From contig JBBALI010000003.1 in NCBI GenBank assembly GCA_040403095.1, positions 99,937-163,936 on the forward strand: a stretch of 64,000 nt of DNA, in the 5' to 3' direction. Made by a program: the position numbers and the translations under genes. This DNA comes from JAQVCM01 sp040403095 (GTDB lineage: Bacteria > Bacteroidota > Bacteroidia > Flavobacteriales_D > Crocinitomicaceae). The notes below the pieces were generated by a model. The model was not told where the DNA came from, made no database searches, and saw only the letters and a program-made list of their open reading frames with translations. Each line of letters starts with the position of its first letter. Positions within the stretch are counted from its first letter, which is position 1. Positions 15,579 through 23,110 of the stretch are shown one piece after another.

Positions 15579-16100
15579 ATGGCATTGATCAAAGCTTGTA
15601 GAGGAAAAAATCCAGCATTTGGAAACGATTGTTGGTTTGCAGAAAATGCGACCATTATTGGAGATGTAAAAATGGGCGATCAATGTTCGGTTTGGTTTTC
15701 TGCTGTTGTTCGTGGAGATGTCAATTCTATCGAAATGGGTAACAAAGTCAATATCCAAGACGGCGCTGTGATTCACTGTACATTTGAAAAAACCAAAACG
15801 ATTTTAGGCAATAATGTTTCCATTGGCCACAACGCATTGGTTCATGGTTGCACTGTGGAAGACAATGTATTGATTGGCATGGGATCTATCGTGATGGATA
15901 ATTGCTACATCGAATCCAATTGCATCATTGCTGCCGGGGCGATTTTACTTGAGGGAACCCGAGTTGAATCTTGGAGTATTTACGCAGGAGTTCCAGCTAA
16001 AAAGGTGAAAACGCTTTCCCCGGAATTGTTTGAAGGCGAAGTTCAACGTATTGCAAATAATTATGTAAAATACGCCAGTTGGTTCAAGGACGAGGAATGA
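15579..16100 (+). CDS. gamma carbonic anhydrase family / hexapeptide-repeat protein (YrdA/PaaY-like)
   Basis: This 173-residue protein is a left-handed beta-helix made of hexapeptide repeats: ATIIGDVKMGDQCSVW, SIEMGNKVNIQDG, TILGNNVSIGHNALVHGCTVEDNVLIGMGSIVMDNCYI. The metal-ligand positions of the gamma-carbonic-anhydrase group appear as His in AVIHCT, then IGHNALVHGC. The conserved RGDVNSIEMG (Arg, Asp) near residue 46 is also present. The C-terminal helix ends YVKYASWFKDEE. It forms trimers in the family. Whether this one hydrates CO2 is uncertain, because many YrdA-type homologues show little activity. Confidence 0.88.
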   Translation: MALIKACRGKNPAFGNDCWFAENATIIGDVKMGDQCSVWFSAVVRGDVNSIEMGNKVNIQDGAVIHCTFEKTKTILGNNVSIGHNALVHGCTVEDNVLIGMGSIVMDNCYIESNCIIAAGAILLEGTRVESWSIYAGVPAKKVKTLSPELFEGEVQRIANNYVKYASWFKDEE

Positions 16101-16106
16101 TTTGAA

Positions 16107-16745
16107 TTATTGCTGATTCACTATTTGATATTTTCTCACCCAAATTACAATCAAAGGGGTCAAAATTGCTGTAGGCAACAACCATGAAGCCACGCCAGGC
16201 AAAATCGTGTTGTTGACTACCAAAAAAGCCGTTGCGGAGGCAATGTAACTTCCTGTCATTCTTTGTATGTGAGTTGTTAACCAAAAATTTTTGATTGTGG
16301 ATTTATTGCGAAAATTTTTAAAATCTTGAAGCGCAAACATCCAACAAATTCCACCAAAAACGAGCAATACAATTCCAAATGAAACAGATTTGATTAACAA
16401 CATGATTCCTAAAACAATAAAGCCAAGTCCAAAAACTGTAATAGTGATTGCCAATGTCCAATCTACTTTTTTAATATCGTCAGTGCTTTTGATTTTCAAA
16501 TATCTTATTCCAGACAAAAGCATGTAGGCGGTGAAAATTCCGACGATAAAAAGGAAGATATTTTCATGGAAAAATGACATCAAAAGTGAAACCAACGATG
16601 CAGTTAACAAAGCAGAAAAGTAAACTTTACCCAACTTTTGATGCGTTTCATTGCCCTTTTTGGTGAAAAGAATGATGGAACCAACAAACAGCGCGATGCC
16701 GCCGGTGATGATGTGAATTATTAGCAAGATCTTAAAATAATCCAT
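16107..16745 (-). CDS. DUF2306-like integral membrane protein
   Basis: This 212-residue protein has about seven transmembrane helices. The first carries HIITGGIALFVGSIILF (residues 11-27), the His-x3-Gly-x2-Ala-Leu pattern of DUF2306-type proteins, followed by KGNETHQKLGKVYF with a second conserved His. A later THIQRMTGSYIASATAFLVVN adds another His. Conserved histidines in helices could bind a cofactor such as haem, but that is inference. It ends seven bases from the convergent gamma-carbonic-anhydrase gene and starts next to the stop of the following minus-strand gene. Confidence 0.7.
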   Translation of the reverse strand: MDYFKILLIIHIITGGIALFVGSIILFTKKGNETHQKLGKVYFSALLTASLVSLLMSFFHENIFLFIVGIFTAYMLLSGIRYLKIKSTDDIKKVDWTLAITITVFGLGFIVLGIMLLIKSVSFGIVLLVFGGICWMFALQDFKNFRNKSTIKNFWLTTHIQRMTGSYIASATAFLVVNNTILPGVASWLLPTAILTPLIVIWVRKYQIVNQQ

Positions 16746-17309
16746 TTAATTTTTTTTCTTTTGTTTCAAATATTCATTCAATCTTTTTTCCAATAAACCA
16801 GGAGTTTGCGAGCGCATTTCATCTGTTTCATCCGGAAATTTTTCTTTGACCCAGTCGTGAAATTGACCACCTTTCAACTTCGAATCTTCAGAGTATTGAT
16901 GGTAATAATTGGTCGAATCAAGCACCATTTTTTGGATTTGCTGATTTTCGACGTAAAGTGTTATTTTCCAAGTTGGAAATTGAATTTGCAGTTTATCAAA
17001 ATAAATGCTTTGGTCTTCCACCACAAACTGAACTGGATTTTTGGATGAAATGGTTTCCAGAATTGTGAATTTCCCTTTGAGATTTCGGTTGTACGTGATG
17101 TATTGACCCATAAATCGCTCACGATCATGATGGTAATTCACAAAATTTCTTTTCAACTCAAAATCAGGAGTTAAAAGCGAATCTAATCCAGTGCTATCGT
17201 AGTCATTCAAAAGCGAAATGAACTTTTCAGCGCACTTCAAATCACTTTGTGCAAAAGATACAAAGTGAAATGAGATTAAAATTGAAATGCATGTTGATTT
17301 AAGAAACAT
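16746..17309 (-). CDS. hypothetical secreted protein, possibly NTF2-like
   Basis: The protein has 187 residues from the ATG at 17309. A signal peptide (FHVSFAQ, about residues 1-20 of this form) is followed by a soluble domain. DLKCAEKFISLLNDYDSTGLDSLLTPDFEL looks like the N-terminal helices of an NTF2/SnoaL fold, and the next upstream gene is a clear SnoaL-like protein, but I do not claim homology. A longer frame from 17345 would overlap that upstream gene and spoil the signal peptide. The tail is Lys-rich (YLKQKKKN). Function unknown. Confidence 0.6.
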   Translation of the reverse strand: MFLKSTCISILISFHFVSFAQSDLKCAEKFISLLNDYDSTGLDSLLTPDFELKRNFVNYHHDRERFMGQYITYNRNLKGKFTILETISSKNPVQFVVEDQSIYFDKLQIQFPTWKITLYVENQQIQKMVLDSTNYYHQYSEDSKLKGGQFHDWVKEKFPDETDEMRSQTPGLLEKRLNEYLKQKKKN

Positions 17310-17325
17310 CGTGAGCCAAATGAAG

Positions 17326-17673
17326 TTATTCAGTGTAAAGCGCAAACATTCGATTTACTTTTTCCTGCTCATCAAAAAACATGATTTCAATCGCTTCTTT
17401 ATTCATGACGGATTTGTAATAAAGGCCAATTGAATTTACGCCAGTTGTCACATCATAAAGTTCAAAGTGTAAGTCAGGAATTCGCTGCAACGCTTTTTCC
17501 CAGTAATTTCTGACATTTTCTTTTCCTTTCAACGTTCCACTATCGATTCCCGCCGCCAACTTAATCATTGGAGTTGTGATTTCAATATCGTCTGAATAAT
17601 GACTCAAAATTTCATCTAAATCATGAGAATTCCAAGCCGTAATCCATTTTTCTGCAAAGAGTTGAGCATCCAT
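17326..17673 (-). CDS. SnoaL-like / nuclear transport factor 2 family protein
   Basis: This 115-residue protein is one NTF2-fold domain: AEKWITAWNSHDLDEILSHYSDDIEITTPMI at the start, then GKENVRNYWEKALQRIPDLHFELYDV and a final pair of strands. The WxxAWNSHDLDxIxxHYxDD motif is a hallmark of the SnoaL-like group. These small proteins bind or isomerise small hydrophobic molecules, but the fold alone does not give the substrate. It is followed 16 bases later by a secreted protein on the same strand. Confidence 0.85.
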   Translation of the reverse strand: MDAQLFAEKWITAWNSHDLDEILSHYSDDIEITTPMIKLAAGIDSGTLKGKENVRNYWEKALQRIPDLHFELYDVTTGVNSIGLYYKSVMNKEAIEIMFFDEQEKVNRMFALYTE

Positions 17674-17790
17674 TTGAATAGTATTAAAATTAAAACACGA
17701 CCAATTTACAAATACTTTTGAAAGATGTCAAAAACCCAGCAATAATTGTGGTTTTAAATATAAACGAATAATGCCATATTTTAATAATAC

Positions 17791-17914
17791 GGTACCAGAG
17801 GTACCAAACATTAATAGCGATATCCCAATAATTATTCAATTATTGGGATATCGCGAAAGAGATAAATTGATTGTTTTTGGCGTGTGTTTTTGGTAGAAAA
17901 CCATGACAAAAAAC
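17791..17914 (+). repeat. three-hairpin intergenic element, copy 2
   Basis: Hairpin A: GGTACC aga GGTACC (17791-17805). Linker AAACATTAATAG. Hairpin B has 17-bp perfect arms GCGATATCCCAATAATT and AATTATTGGGATATCGC (17817-17854). An 18-nt spacer follows. Hairpin C is 42 nt (17873-17914), GTTTTTGGCGTGTGTTTTTG at the start and CATGACAAAAAAC at the end. It lies between two minus-strand genes, so it is antisense to neither coding region. It takes up most of the 17674-17948 gap. Confidence 0.8.
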
Positions 17915-17948
17915 CAATTAGGTAAATCTCGTTTTACAACAAATTTTA

Positions 17949-18629
17949 TTATTTCAACCCAAGTCGATCAATCCTATTCTCCAACACAATTTCTTTCATT
18001 TCATTTTCCAAAATCTCAAATTCAGGCTTTTCAACCGAGCGGATAATTTGTCCGTCTTTGAGCAAGTGAATTTCATCGCATGTTGCACTCAAAGTGGAAA
18101 AAATATGAGACGAAATCAAAACAATTTTTTCCAATTCTTTGAGTTTATGGATAATTTCTGTGATGATAATATTGCTTTGAATATCTACGCCGTTGAATGG
18201 TTCGTCGAGGATAAAATAATTATTTTCCTGCAACAAAATCGCGGTAATTGCCAACTTCTTTTTCATTCCTGTTGAATAAGTGGAAGCATATTGATTCAAG
18301 GGCAAATCGAAGACGTTTCGCGACTCAATATCGCCAAGTTCGATTTCTCGGGCGTTGCAAAGTAATTGAATGTATTCTTTTCCAGTCAATTTGGGGAAGA
18401 AAAATGGATCTGTAAACAACAATCCCAAGTGGTTTTTCAGCGGACTTTTGGTAGATTGAATCTCTCCTTCAAAATCTTCTAATCCAGCAATACATCTAAA
18501 AAGGGTGGTTTTTCCTGCGCCATTTTCGCCTACAATTCCATATACTTTTCCATGCTCAAATTGGATATTGATACTATTTAATACTAGTTTATTTCCGAAG
18601 CTTTTATTCAAATTGTTGATTTCGATCAT
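17949..18629 (-). CDS. ABC transporter ATP-binding protein
   Basis: This 226-residue ATPase has a Walker A GENGAGKTT (about residues 34-42), a variant Q-loop region, the signature YSTGMKKKLAI (C-loop, TG instead of the usual SGG), Walker B NYFILDEPFNGVD and the switch His in SSHIFS. The STGMKKK form of the signature is common in CcmA/NatA-type exporters. Its start overlaps the stop of the upstream gene by four bases; that gene encodes a polytopic protein, so the two form an ABC exporter. Substrate unknown. Confidence 0.92.
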   Translation of the reverse strand: MIEINNLNKSFGNKLVLNSINIQFEHGKVYGIVGENGAGKTTLFRCIAGLEDFEGEIQSTKSPLKNHLGLLFTDPFFFPKLTGKEYIQLLCNAREIELGDIESRNVFDLPLNQYASTYSTGMKKKLAITAILLQENNYFILDEPFNGVDIQSNIIITEIIHKLKELEKIVLISSHIFSTLSATCDEIHLLKDGQIIRSVEKPEFEILENEMKEIVLENRIDRLGLK

Positions 18630-19666
18630 GGCAAATATAGTTTCAGTTTTTGAATGGCTTTGAAGTAGAAATAGGGCGCAAAAATCAAAAGTAAAGGCGG
18701 AAAAGACAATCCGAGTGCAATTACAATGCCTTCTGGTAAATTCATTTCACTTGGATAAGCAGCATATTTCGCTAAAATGACGGTGATGATTAACATGAAT
18801 CCAATGAGCCAAGCAGCCAAAATGATTCCGTACTTTTCTGGATAAAATGCAACCAAAGTAGCGACAAATGGCAAACTCAATAGGCTAGAAAAAATCAAGG
18901 CAATTTTAATTTTGGTGATTAAAAATTTTGCTGGTGAAACGATAAAATTCCAAACAAAAATTTCATTTTCTGGCTGCGTGTAGAAGGTAAGTACAATCAA
19001 GAACACGATTGCCAATGCAAAAATCCCCAAGTTAAAGTTATTGACTGAAAGCGCGATAAATTCAATGAAACAAGCGCCGATTAGCAATAAAATCGTTTTT
19101 CTAAATCCGACAATAAACTCAAAAGGTTTTTTGTAAAACGGAGTTGGTAAAGTGAAATTGAAATTTGTGCGAAAATTACTCCAAGCAAAAGTAAAAGAAA
19201 TGAAAAGCAGTACTACTGCAACTAGCAAGTTTTGCTTGTAAACCAAAAAAATCACAAACGGCAATGCTGCCAAGGTATTTTCAATCGTTCGCACCGATTT
19301 GTATCGTTTTTCTGGAAAACAAAGTTGCAGAAAATCATTTCTTTTTTGTGCTGAAAGGGCAGAAGTGAAGGTCAAAGAAACAAATGCAATTAAATTGGCC
19401 GCAAAACTAATTTGGTGGAAAAGGTATTCTGAAAAAGCGATAAATCCGACTAAAATCAATAAAACACCTAAGATTGGATGAACTCCAAAATCCAAGAATT
19501 TCCGCGCGGCGATTTTGATTTGAATAGAAAAGTATGATTTCAAATTGTTTGTTTGATTGCTAAATATACCGGTATTCGGGTTGATGATGAGATTGTTTAA
19601 CAAAAATTTGATTTTGAAAATAAAAATCAGCTTTTCCTGTATCCAAATTCCAATTTTCTCGTTCAA
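18626..19666 (-). CDS. ABC transporter membrane protein (permease subunit)
   Basis: This protein of up to 346 residues has about eight to ten transmembrane segments: VLLILVGFIAFSEYLF, LIAFVSLTFTSALSA, LAALPFVIFLVY, LLVAVVLLFISFTFAW, TILLLIGACFIEFIAL, LGIFALAIVFLIVLTFY, LPFVATLVAFY and IILAAWLIGFMLIITVILA. The stop overlaps the ATPase start, which supports one transporter. The first 40 residues are atypical, and the real start may be the TTG at 19543 (giving LKSYFSIQIKIAARKF). The 5' end of the longer form is only 27 bp from a divergent small gene. Confidence 0.75.
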   Translation of the reverse strand: MNEKIGIWIQEKLIFIFKIKFLLNNLIINPNTGIFSNQTNNLKSYFSIQIKIAARKFLDFGVHPILGVLLILVGFIAFSEYLFHQISFAANLIAFVSLTFTSALSAQKRNDFLQLCFPEKRYKSVRTIENTLAALPFVIFLVYKQNLLVAVVLLFISFTFAWSNFRTNFNFTLPTPFYKKPFEFIVGFRKTILLLIGACFIEFIALSVNNFNLGIFALAIVFLIVLTFYTQPENEIFVWNFIVSPAKFLITKIKIALIFSSLLSLPFVATLVAFYPEKYGIILAAWLIGFMLIITVILAKYAAYPSEMNLPEGIVIALGLSFPPLLLIFAPYFYFKAIQKLKLYLP

Positions 19667-19693
19667 AGAAAAGTAACGTCAAAATCAATTGCT

Positions 19694-19831
19694 ATGTTTA
19701 AGAAACTTTTTCTCGTAATCACTTTCCTTTTCGCATTGACATTATTGATAGATTCTTGTGCAACACAAAAAAATCACAAGCGCAAGTGCAACGGACAAAA
19801 GGCAATAAAAACGCCGATGGGAAATATGTAA
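19694..19831 (+). CDS. very small lipoprotein (45 aa)
   Basis: This short frame (ATG at 19694, TAA at 19829-19831) encodes 45 residues: a lipoprotein signal MFKKLFLVITFLFALTLL ending in IDSC (Cys22), then a basic mature part of about 24 residues with a second Cys (KRKCNG) and a C-terminus KTPMGNM. The perfect signal-lipobox layout and the sharp change to a Lys-rich tail argue that it is real despite its size. It is divergent from the ABC permease and lies before mtnD on the opposite strand. Function unknown. Confidence 0.6.
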   Translation: MFKKLFLVITFLFALTLLIDSCATQKNHKRKCNGQKAIKTPMGNM

Positions 19832-19864
19832 TACCATTTTGCATCCAAAATGCTGTATATTTTC

Positions 19865-20404
19865 TTAACGTGGCATTTTGAAATCAGCGTATTCTTCCTC
19901 GATTTTCGAATTGGTGTAACTTGGAATCCAGCCTGAAGTATCAATAAAAATGCGGATTGCTTTCACAAAAGGGTCTTTTTCTCCAGCGTCAAACCAATGT
20001 CTCGTTCCAGCAGGCACAGAAATCAAATCGCCTTTTTCGCACAATAAATTGAAAATGGGTTCACCTTCCAGATGAAACCAAAACAATCCTTTTCCATCCA
20101 CAAAAAAGCGAATTTCATCTTCTGAATGCGTATGTTCTGCTAAAAATTTCTGGCGAATAGCGTCGTAATTTTCTGTCAAATGATTGATTGAAATCACATC
20201 CGCAGTTTCATAATCGCCTTTTTCCATGAAATGACGCAATTCACTTGAATACGCGTCTAAAATGATTTCTGGTGTGGCATCTGCTTCAAATTCAACAGAA
20301 CAAGTCCACTGATCAAAGAAAATACCGCGTGATTCCATAAAAACACGAATGTGAATCGGATTTTCTAATTGTTTGTTTTCACTCGGAATGGAAAGTAGTG
20401 CCAT
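19865..20404 (-). CDS. mtnD: acireductone dioxygenase
   Basis: This 179-residue cupin catalyses the last oxidative step of methionine salvage: acireductone plus O2 gives 2-oxo-4-methylthiobutanoate and formate with Fe(II) (or an off-pathway product with Ni). The metal ligands are visible as His91, His93 and Glu97 in HTHSEDEIRFF and His136 in PAGTRHWFD, matching the known His-His-Glu-His set. Length is normal for the family. mtnB follows upstream on the same strand (95-bp gap), and mtnC is in this window at 56124. Confidence 0.95.
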   Translation of the reverse strand: MALLSIPSENKQLENPIHIRVFMESRGIFFDQWTCSVEFEADATPEIILDAYSSELRHFMEKGDYETADVISINHLTENYDAIRQKFLAEHTHSEDEIRFFVDGKGLFWFHLEGEPIFNLLCEKGDLISVPAGTRHWFDAGEKDPFVKAIRIFIDTSGWIPSYTNSKIEEEYADFKMPR

Positions 20405-20499
20405 GGCTTAAATTTTAATTTTGTCAGTTCTAAATCACCTCATAAAGTTAACGATTTGGAGGTAATTGAGATGTTAATATTGGTTGTTTTTTTAGGAGA

Positions 20500-21102
20500 T
20501 TAATCATTTAATTTAAGACGAACCTCTAGTAAATATTCCAACGTTTCCAAATGTCTCTTCGCTTCAAAAAGATTTTTTCCCCAAGCGTAAGTTCCATGAT
20601 TTCGAATTACAAAACAATGATTTCCAAAACGATCTTTCGATGCGCGCATCCAAGTAGCAAATTCTTGCATGTCTTGCGTATTTGGCAAAATTGGAACGGA
20701 AATTTTGTTTTCATGGGTCGTTTGTCCTGCAAATCCTTTTTGAATTTCATATCCTTCAAAGGTGATTTCATCTTCAAATTTTTGCGACATCACGACAGAA
20801 TAAACAGAATGACTGTGCAAAATCACTTGAGTTTCGGGAAACAAATCATACAAAACGCAATGAATCAATGTTTCTGCAGAAGGTTTGATTCCTTCAAATT
20901 CAGCGGTTGGATTTCCTTCAAAATCAACACACATAAAGTCTTCAGGTTGAAATTGAGATTTGTCAATTCCGGAACGAGAAACAAAAATCGTTTTTGCATC
21001 TGCTTCGGTTCTGAAAGAATAATTGGTAGATGTAGCTGGCGACCAACCTTTTTGGTGGTAAGCGCGAATTGTTTCCGCTAATCGTTGATTCATTGTTTTC
21101 AT
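20500..21102 (-). CDS. mtnB: methylthioribulose-1-phosphate dehydratase
   Basis: This 200-residue class II aldolase-fold enzyme dehydrates methylthioribulose 1-phosphate in methionine salvage. Zinc ligands His96 and His98 (LHSHSVYS) and His169 (IRNHGTYAWG) are present, as is the acidic residue Glu77 in KPSAETLIH. The length is typical of stand-alone MtnB. It starts at the ATG at 21102 and is the first gene of a probable mtnB-mtnD unit on the minus strand. A copy of the three-hairpin repeat lies in its upstream region. Confidence 0.95.
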   Translation of the reverse strand: MKTMNQRLAETIRAYHQKGWSPATSTNYSFRTEADAKTIFVSRSGIDKSQFQPEDFMCVDFEGNPTAEFEGIKPSAETLIHCVLYDLFPETQVILHSHSVYSVVMSQKFEDEITFEGYEIQKGFAGQTTHENKISVPILPNTQDMQEFATWMRASKDRFGNHCFVIRNHGTYAWGKNLFEAKRHLETLEYLLEVRLKLND

Positions 21103-21181
21103 CAGGGCAAAATTAACTTAATTTCAAAGAAATCAGTATAGAAAAGACCTGCTCTTTTAAAAAGTAATTTTCTAACAGAAG

Positions 21182-21301
21182 GTTTTTGTCATGATTTTTG
21201 ACACAAAAATACACGCCAAAAACGAATTCGCATTTTCGTTTGTTCGACGATTCCGATATATATCGGAACCGTCGTTACAAACATTTCGCTCCTATGGAGC
21301 T
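21182..21301 (-). repeat. three-hairpin intergenic element, copy 3 (reverse orientation)
   Basis: Read on the minus strand: hairpin A GCTCC ata GGAGC (21300-21288), linker GAAATGTTTGTAA, hairpin B CGACGGTTCCGATA / TATCGGAATCGTCG (21274-21245, one mismatch), a 21-nt spacer, then the 42-nt hairpin C (21223-21182). Hairpin C opens GTTTTTGGCGTG and closes CATGACAAAAAC, with an inner stem ATTTTTG tgt CAAAAAT. It lies between mtnB (80 bp away) and the T9SS gene's terminator. Confidence 0.8.
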
Positions 21302-21340
21302 ACTTTGTTTTTAAAGTTAATAGCGCTGATTGGGCATGAA

Positions 21341-21375
21341 AAAAGGGAAGTAAATCTGCATTCACTTCCCTTTTT
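21341..21375 (-). terminator. terminator of the T9SS gene at 21398-23032
   Basis: Arms AAAAGGGAAGT (21341-21351) and ACTTCCCTTTT (21364-21374) pair around a 12-nt loop. Both sides end in A/T tracts, so the hairpin could work in either direction; the T9SS gene on the minus strand ends 23 bases away. Confidence 0.8.
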
Positions 21376-21397
21376 CTGTAGTTGTAGGTTACAATTT

Positions 21398-23032
21398 CTA
21401 ATCCATCAAAATCAATTTCGATGTTTTGATTTTATTTTCATTTCCGATTTTCACGAAATATGCTCCAGCTCTTAAGCTTGAAACGTCTAATTTTTGGATG
21501 TTTGATTCCATTTTTCCAGTGTAAACCAATTGTCCATTGATTTCAAAAATTTGGATATTCATTCCAGATAAGCCATCGCTTTTAATTGTGATTTCGCCTT
21601 TACTTGGATTTGGTACAATATTGAAATTCAAAGCATTTTCGCCCAAACCTAAAGTAGAAAGTTCTGAATGAATTCCGTCAGTTTCGATGCTGTGATTGAT
21701 ATTTCCACCATATGTCGCTCCTGGCGCAATTACAAAAGTAATTGTATCCACTTGAGGCATATACGGTACATCTAATAAAATTTGATATTCCCCATAAGGT
21801 AAATTTTCAAAGTTGTAATGTCCGTCAATGTCTGATTTTGTGTAATCGACAAATTCGCCGCTATTTACATCTCTCACCAAAACAACTGCATTTGGACAAG
21901 GCAACGGCATTGCTTTTTGGAAAGACGAATCAATGTAAATTGTACCAGCAACAGAACCAGGACCTGTCAATGAAACTGAAGTTGAATTTAAATCTGTGCT
22001 ATTGAAGAAACAAGGCAAACCAATCAAATCTGCAGTCGACCAAGTTGTTCCATTGGTGAAATAAGAAGGCATTGCAGAAGGATTTAAAACCAAATCTGGC
22101 AAGTAACGAATATGGTAATTTCCTCCTGGAACACTGTCTACAGAATAAGTTCCGTTCGTAACAGGCACCGTGTAAAGTGGATTCACAACAGTAGAATCTT
22201 CTGCGGCATCAAAAATTTGAATCACACCATCTTGTGCAGGATTTCCAGCAACAGCTAAATTTCCAGAAATAGTTGAGAAACTTCCTTGTTCATCTAAGAA
22301 AATCGCACTGTCAAAAACATCGTCGGCAACATCTGCAATCACTAATTTGATTGTGTAAGTGCTTCCTGCAACGGCGTAAAATTTCGCTTGCAAAGGAACA
22401 GTATATCCATCAAAAACAAAATCTTGGTAAGTGGCACTTGTTACGCTATTGTCAACATAGTAATTCGTGTTTACAAATTGATTGATTGAATTGATTTGAA
22501 CAATTGTTCCGTTTGGTAAAACTGCAATGTTTTGTGAAGGACCATTATTTTCAGAAACCAAAAACAAGAAACGATCATTGAAAGTGGAAGTACTGTATTC
22601 AGGATATTCTTCAGATGCAAAAACATAGTTGAATCTCACTGTATCAGTAATTGTTGGCGTAAATTGAAAACCGATACTCAGCGCATCATAGCTCAAAGCG
22701 CCTGTATTTAATTGGTCAATATTTACATCTCCAGCAGCGCCAAAACCTGCACTACTAAAATAATCTGCGTTGTAACTTGTATCAGAAAAAACATTTCCTG
22801 TAGAAAGCACAATTCCTGAATTTAAACCAATTGCTTGACCATTTGAAAAAATTCCAAATCCAAGTGGAACACCGGTTACGGCAACAGTTCCGATATTTTG
22901 ACATTGTAATCCAAAAATATTGGTAACAATTTGCTGAATGTCATTCGGAGCAGATTGAAAAATAATTTCTTGCGATTGCGCAGGAGCTGCGAACAATAAT
23001 CCAAAAACGGGAAGAAATTTTAAAAGTTTCAT
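21398..23032 (-). CDS. secreted choice-of-anchor L protein with T9SS type A sorting domain
   Basis: This 544-residue protein has a signal peptide (MKLLKFLPVFGLLFAAPAQS). A choice-of-anchor L domain follows (about 20-245), with RFNYVFASEEYPEYSTSTFNDRFLFLV and VIADVADDVFDSAIFL. Two carboxypeptidase-like/SdrD-like beta-sandwich segments come next (about 250-435; IRYLPD and DGHYNFENLPYGEYQILLDV). The C-terminal T9SS type A domain is NFNIVPNPSKGEITIKS, then IFEINGQLVY and GAYFVKIG. The ATG at 23032 is the natural start; a TTG six bases earlier is in frame. It shares its N-terminal domain, but not its sorting domain, with the protein at 7026-9284. Confidence 0.87.
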   Translation of the reverse strand: MKLLKFLPVFGLLFAAPAQSQEIIFQSAPNDIQQIVTNIFGLQCQNIGTVAVTGVPLGFGIFSNGQAIGLNSGIVLSTGNVFSDTSYNADYFSSAGFGAAGDVNIDQLNTGALSYDALSIGFQFTPTITDTVRFNYVFASEEYPEYSTSTFNDRFLFLVSENNGPSQNIAVLPNGTIVQINSINQFVNTNYYVDNSVTSATYQDFVFDGYTVPLQAKFYAVAGSTYTIKLVIADVADDVFDSAIFLDEQGSFSTISGNLAVAGNPAQDGVIQIFDAAEDSTVVNPLYTVPVTNGTYSVDSVPGGNYHIRYLPDLVLNPSAMPSYFTNGTTWSTADLIGLPCFFNSTDLNSTSVSLTGPGSVAGTIYIDSSFQKAMPLPCPNAVVLVRDVNSGEFVDYTKSDIDGHYNFENLPYGEYQILLDVPYMPQVDTITFVIAPGATYGGNINHSIETDGIHSELSTLGLGENALNFNIVPNPSKGEITIKSDGLSGMNIQIFEINGQLVYTGKMESNIQKLDVSSLRAGAYFVKIGNENKIKTSKLILMD

Positions 23033-23110
23033 AGTCAATCAATTTTACCAAAGACGACCAGAAAGCAATTTTAGTTGCTCAATAACAAATATTAATAGTT
23101 GAATTGAATT

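Noticed and set aside
17873..17914. Hairpin C as an ordinary Rho-independent terminator
   Set aside because: It is on the plus strand between two minus-strand genes, has no following T tract, and matches two other copies in position-independent contexts.
20405..20499. Riboswitch (SAM-type) upstream of mtnD
   Set aside because: Only about 95 bp of gap between mtnB and mtnD with no conserved stem set that I can recognise.
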